From positions 372,001 to 436,000 of the forward strand of contig CALOBN010000003.1 of NCBI GenBank assembly GCA_942491555.1: a stretch of DNA of 64,000 bases, given 5' to 3'. The notes beneath the pieces are model-generated. The model searched no databases, was not told the origin of the DNA, and saw only the letters and a program-made list of their open reading frames with translations. Below are positions 61,122 through 64,000 of the stretch, piece after piece; the first letter of the stretch is position 1; each line of letters starts with the position of its first letter. The stretch comes from Marinihelvus sp942491555 (GTDB lineage Bacteria > Pseudomonadota > Gammaproteobacteria > Xanthomonadales > SZUA-36). Made by a program: the position numbers and the translations under genes.

Positions 61122-62294
61122 ATGCCACGAGCCATGCCGCTGTTTCGCACCACCCTGATAACCGCCCTCGCCTTCACCATCGGCAGCAGTCCACTTCTGG
61201 CAGATGATATCGGTCGCTCGGATCGACATGATTATCGCGTTGTTACTGTCGCCGAGGGTCTGGAACGGCCCTGGTCGATGGCCTTTTTGCCTTCCGGTGA
61301 CATGCTGGTTACTGAGAAACCCGGGCGGCTGCGCTTGATTCAGGATGGCCGGTTGCTGGACGAACCGATCGCCGGCGTGCCGGAGGTGTTCGCCACCGGA
61401 CAGGGCGGGCTGCTGGACGTCGTACTGCATCCGGATTATGCAAACAATGGTTATGTTTATCTCAGCCTGGCCCGGTCCCTGGACGAAGAGGCCTCAACCA
61501 CCGCCGTTGTGCGCGGCCGGCTTGACGGCATGACGTTTACGGACCAGGAGGAAATCTTTCAGGCCGTAAGCAGTGGCCGTGGTCACTATGGCTCGCGGCT
61601 GGCCTTTGATAACGAAGGTTATCTGTTTATCACCGTGGGTGACCGTCAGGCACCCCCTAGCGGCGACCTCGAAGCACACCCGGCCCAGGATCTTGAGTCT
61701 CATCAGGGTGTCGTGGTGCGCCTGAATGACGATGGTAGCATTCCGGCCGACAACCCGTTCCTGGAGACGAAAGATGCCCTGCCGGAAATCTGGACCTACG
61801 GACATCGCAACCCGCAGGGACTGGTGGTTGATTCAGAAACCGGCCAGGTCTGGATCACCGAGCACGGGCCGGAGGGTGGTGATGAACTGAACCTGCTGGA
61901 ATCCGGTCAGAATTATGGCTGGCCCGTGGTTGGGCTTGGCGTTCAATATGGTGGTGAGGCAATCCATGCGCGAAGCACTGCCGAGGGCATGGTTGATCCG
62001 GTCAAATTCTGGGTTCCATCAACCGGTGTTTCAGGACTGGCTATTTACAATGGCGAGGCTTTTCCCGAGTGGCAGGGCCTGTTCCTGGCCGGGGGACTGT
62101 CAGGAACCCGACTGGACGTCGTTGGCGTTGAAGATGGCGAGGTTGTTTTTGAAGACATCCTGTTGCGCGGCCAAGGCCGGGTGCGTGATGTGCGCGTTGG
62201 GCCGGACGGTTTCGTTTACGTTGCAATCGATGCCCGCGAGGGTACTTCGCCGATCTTACGTCTCGAGCCGGTGCCACGCGCGCCGCTGAACTAA
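61122..62294 (+). CDS. exported PQQ-dependent aldose sugar dehydrogenase (YliI-like)
   Basis: A 390-residue periplasmic quinoprotein of the soluble glucose dehydrogenase/YliI family, a six-bladed beta-propeller. A signal peptide (LALAFTIGSSPLLA region) precedes the conserved LERPWSMAFLPSGDMLVTEKPGRL start of the fold, GLLDVVLHPDYANNGYVYL, YGHRNPQGL, the ITEHGPEGGDELN substrate/calcium loop and GYGWP-like NYGWPVVGLG. Activity depends on PQQ supply; no pqq biosynthesis genes occur here. An intrinsic terminator follows. Confidence 0.93.
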   Translation: MPRAMPLFRTTLITALAFTIGSSPLLADDIGRSDRHDYRVVTVAEGLERPWSMAFLPSGDMLVTEKPGRLRLIQDGRLLDEPIAGVPEVFATGQGGLLDVVLHPDYANNGYVYLSLARSLDEEASTTAVVRGRLDGMTFTDQEEIFQAVSSGRGHYGSRLAFDNEGYLFITVGDRQAPPSGDLEAHPAQDLESHQGVVVRLNDDGSIPADNPFLETKDALPEIWTYGHRNPQGLVVDSETGQVWITEHGPEGGDELNLLESGQNYGWPVVGLGVQYGGEAIHARSTAEGMVDPVKFWVPSTGVSGLAIYNGEAFPEWQGLFLAGGLSGTRLDVVGVEDGEVVFEDILLRGQGRVRDVRVGPDGFVYVAIDAREGTSPILRLEPVPRAPLN

Positions 62295-62307
62295 AACCTG
62301 AATACCC

Positions 62308-62359
62308 ATCGGCCGGGTCAACAGCAGTGTTCCTGCAGTTGACCCGGCCGATTTTTTTT
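62308..62359 (+). terminator. strong intrinsic terminator after the PQQ dehydrogenase gene
   Basis: A perfect 15-bp stem (ATCGGCCGGGTCAAC with its complement) around a 15-base loop, followed by eight T residues. The loop itself contains GCAG/CTGC that can extend pairing. The convergent DUF6116 gene ends 9 bases downstream. Confidence 0.93.
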
Positions 62360-62367
62360 CTCAGGTT

Positions 62368-62592
62368 TCAACGCTTACCCGGCGGCAATTCCGGATCATC
62401 TTCGGCAGCAGGTTTGCGGCGTTTCATGCGAGCCAGCAAAATGGTGCCCAGCGCCAGCAGCAGTTCATCCGCCAGGGGCAAGGCATCCGGAATAAAAACA
62501 TTGAGTACAAACAGGATGAAAGTCAGCAGCAGCAGATAAGGAAACCGGAGGTTCTCCAGCCAGGCTTTAATTGATTTGGAAAAGGGAAGCAT
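62368..62592 (-). CDS. small DUF6116-family membrane protein
   Basis: A 74-residue protein with the phrases LENLRFPYLLLLTFILFVLNVFIPD and LADELLLALGTILLARMKRR, forming two hydrophobic stretches separated by a Pro/Asp turn, with a polar C-terminus (AAEDDPELPPGKR). This is the pattern of the small DUF6116 proteins found in gammaproteobacteria and xanthomonads; their function is unknown. It is a single gene, convergent with the PQQ dehydrogenase gene and read from a 230-base upstream gap shared with the fasciclin gene. Confidence 0.82.
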   Translation of the reverse strand: MLPFSKSIKAWLENLRFPYLLLLTFILFVLNVFIPDALPLADELLLALGTILLARMKRRKPAAEDDPELPPGKR

Positions 62593-62825
62593 ATTCAGGC
62601 CTTTAAAAGGTACGCGCTATTGTGACCGTTCAAGCGTATTCATGAAAGAACTGCTGACATGGCAACCTTAAGGAGTTCCTGCACTAACGTGAACTTCACC
62701 CGGTAAGCACGCCATATTCACTCCGCCGCCCCCACACTCTCCCCCGCTGGCATCTTCGGTGCCGGCTTGCCGGGTCCCGCCTTCAATGCGTAGCCGGTCA
62801 TTATTCAACTTAAGGAGAGTTTCCA

Positions 62826-63335
62826 ATGACATTTCGTTCCCTGACTACTGCCGCCCTTGCTGCCGGCGCCGTGCTTTTAACGACGACCCCGGTGATGGCT
62901 GATGGCCATGGCGACCATGGCGATCAGAAAGACATCGTCGAGACGGCCGTCGCAGCCGGAAGCTTCACCACGCTGGCAGCCGCTCTGACCGCTGCAGGCC
63001 TCGTTGACACACTGCAGGGCGAAGGCCCTTTCACGGTATTTGCCCCAACCGATGAGGCATTTGCCAACCTGCCCGCCGGAACGGTAGACACACTGCTCCT
63101 GCCGGAAAACAAGGACCAGCTGGTTGCCGTCCTGACCTACCACGTGGTTGGTGGTGAAGTGACCGCAGCCGATGTTGTCACCCTTGACTCTGCTACCACG
63201 GTCAACGGTCAGGACGTCGAGATCGCAGTGATGGGTGAAAAAGTCATGATCAACAATGCCACGGTTATCCAGGCCGACATCATGACCAGCAATGGCGTAA
63301 TCCACGTCATCGACACGGTCCTCTTGCCGGAATAA
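62826..63335 (+). CDS. exported fasciclin (FAS1)-domain protein
   Basis: A 169-residue secreted protein. The signal peptide ends at TPVMA; the mature N-terminus is His/Asp-rich (DGHGDHGDQ), a possible metal-binding tail. One FAS1 domain follows with EGPFTVFAPTDEAFANLP, the LVAVLTYHVVGGEV segment (H-box) and the closing GVIHVIDTVLLP. FAS1 proteins mediate adhesion or sense surfaces; the precise role is unknown. AAGGAGAG lies 8 bases before the ATG. A terminator follows. Confidence 0.93.
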   Translation: MTFRSLTTAALAAGAVLLTTTPVMADGHGDHGDQKDIVETAVAAGSFTTLAAALTAAGLVDTLQGEGPFTVFAPTDEAFANLPAGTVDTLLLPENKDQLVAVLTYHVVGGEVTAADVVTLDSATTVNGQDVEIAVMGEKVMINNATVIQADIMTSNGVIHVIDTVLLPE

Positions 63336-63380
63336 GTTCCGCCAATCACCAGTGTCTGGCCCATCTTCACGGGCCACAGA

Positions 63381-63412
63381 AAACCCGCCACCAATGGCGG
63401 GTTTTTCTTTTG
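63381..63412 (+). terminator. intrinsic terminator after the fasciclin gene
   Basis: AAACCCGCCA-CCAA-TGGCGGGTTT, a 10-bp perfect stem with a 4-base loop continuing into TTCTTTT. Located 46 bases after the fasciclin stop. Confidence 0.93.
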
Positions 63413-63554
63413 CGGCAACTTAACAGCACGACTCCTGGCCGCTCCTGGCTAATCCGCGCCAGAGCATGTCCTGACGGGCAATTTACGGTATCCTTTGCGC
63501 CTTTTTCAGCGGCAAGCTACCGGCTTAGCAGCCAGATTCAACGGTTGGCATATC

Positions 63555-64000
63555 ATGAACAACAGCACCAAAAACAAAGCCTGCCTGGGCATATTGGGTG
63601 GCGGCCAACTCGGGCTTTTCCTGTGCCGGGCGGCCGCACGACTGGACATTCAGACCATGGTCCTGGAACCCAACCCGCAAGGTTCAGCCGTGCAGGCCGC
63701 CGGCCGCGCCATCGTGGCAGGGCTCGATGACCTTGAAGCTATCCAGCAGCTCATCGACAACTGCGATGTCATCACCTTTGAACTCGAGGCCATCCCTGAT
63801 GAGACCCTCGAGCTGCTCGCAGCGGCCGAGCGCCGCGGCGATGTCCACGTACGACCGGGTGTAGAAACCCTGGCGCTGTTCAAGGACAAAGGCGTGCAGA
63901 AAACCTGGCTCTCTCGCGAAAACCTCCCCACCTTGCCATATCTGCCTGTCGTAAATGGTGTTTTGCCACGCGAACTGATTACCGGCGAGTGGTCCTTGCC
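63555..64000 (+). CDS. purK: PurK, N5-carboxyaminoimidazole ribonucleotide synthase (N-terminal part)
   Basis: ATP-grasp enzyme that carboxylates AIR in purine synthesis. The 148 visible codons show the dinucleotide-like loop LGILGGGQLGLFLCRAAARL, AGLDDLEAIQQLIDNCDVITFELEAIP and VRPGVETLALFKDKGVQKTWL, all typical of the PurK pre-ATP-grasp and first half. The C-terminal ATP-binding part is beyond the window. Unlike in many proteobacteria, purE is not immediately upstream; it could lie downstream or elsewhere. The ATG at 63555 is preceded by no strong Shine-Dalgarno. Confidence 0.9.
   Translation, partial: MNNSTKNKACLGILGGGQLGLFLCRAAARLDIQTMVLEPNPQGSAVQAAGRAIVAGLDDLEAIQQLIDNCDVITFELEAIPDETLELLAAAERRGDVHVRPGVETLALFKDKGVQKTWLSRENLPTLPYLPVVNGVLPRELITGEWSL

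Noticed and set aside
62689..62706. Tiny open frame (GTG AAC TTC ACC CGG TAA) after an AAGGAG
   Set aside because: Only five codons and not followed by an attenuator structure; probably chance.
1..64000. tRNA/rRNA genes, insertion sequences, prophage or integrase genes
   Set aside because: No gap is large enough for rRNA, no tRNA-like cloverleaf was recognised in the gaps, and no transposase, integrase or phage protein was seen.

Overview
The window looks like a chromosomal segment of a free-living, GC-rich gammaproteobacterium. RdgC, FolX/FolM, TruD, YcgN-, YihG- and RluE-type proteins and NhaR sit together, and several of these families are largely confined to beta/gammaproteobacteria. A monomeric NADP isocitrate dehydrogenase, an RND pump, a PQQ-type dehydrogenase, NnrU and a dipeptidyl-peptidase-IV-like exopeptidase fit an aquatic or soil heterotroph. 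I cannot name a genus. No tRNA, rRNA, insertion sequence, prophage, integrase or CRISPR array is visible, no stretch over 300 bases lacks a gene, and coding density is high with many ATGA overlaps.

Layout. 1-9.4 kb: recQ (cut by the window edge), an OmpA-type lipoprotein, a secreted unknown, isocitrate dehydrogenase, a short signal peptidase I, a Ycf46-like AAA+ ATPase, a DUF4870 membrane protein and a TetR regulator. 9.4-13.7 kb: a divergent RND efflux adaptor and pump with a palindromic candidate operator. 13.8-18.4 kb: PBP7-type endopeptidase, Sfp-type phosphopantetheinyl transferase, an exported methyltransferase-like protein, a dihydrolipoamide-dehydrogenase-family flavoprotein and an exported glutathione peroxidase. 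18.5-24.1 kb: an AttH-like lipoprotein with an ABC permease and ATPase, joined to an unusual photolyase-family protein whose domain order looks permuted. 24.2-35.6 kb: housekeeping genes (rdgC, aldehyde dehydrogenase, CbiM-like permease, the folX-folE-folM tetrahydromonapterin operon, hemH, GST, metallo-beta-lactamase fold, ycgN, pirin, truD, rluE). 35.6-39 kb: two glycosyltransferases, a GIY-YIG protein and a membrane-anchored HExxH protein.

39-50.7 kb is the most distinctive region: an apparently complete Ser/Thr phosphorylation circuit. It has a transmembrane kinase fused to repeats and an FGE-sulfatase domain, three FHA proteins, two membrane-anchored von Willebrand A proteins (one with a broken MIDAS), a PP2C phosphatase, a secreted Gly-rich/acidic protein and two lipoproteins, one with MORN-like repeats. 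It resembles the phosphorylation module of type VI secretion (PpkA/PppA/Fha), but no secretion gene lies here, so it may be a separate envelope-signalling system.

50.8-64 kb: a YihG-like acyltransferase, NnrU, a DPP-IV-like S9 peptidase, a P450 / fatty-acyl-AMP-ligase-carrier-protein operon, a DUF374 acyltransferase, DUF533, NhaR, a PQQ sugar dehydrogenase, a DUF6116 membrane protein, a fasciclin protein and the start of purK. The carrier domain of the acyl-AMP ligase would need a phosphopantetheinyl transferase such as the one at 14.7 kb. Several genes (recQ, the 2.7 kb gene, the RND adaptor, one glycosyltransferase, PP2C, nhaR) have a -10-like hexamer 6-7 bases before the start codon and no clear Shine-Dalgarno site, suggesting leaderless mRNAs.
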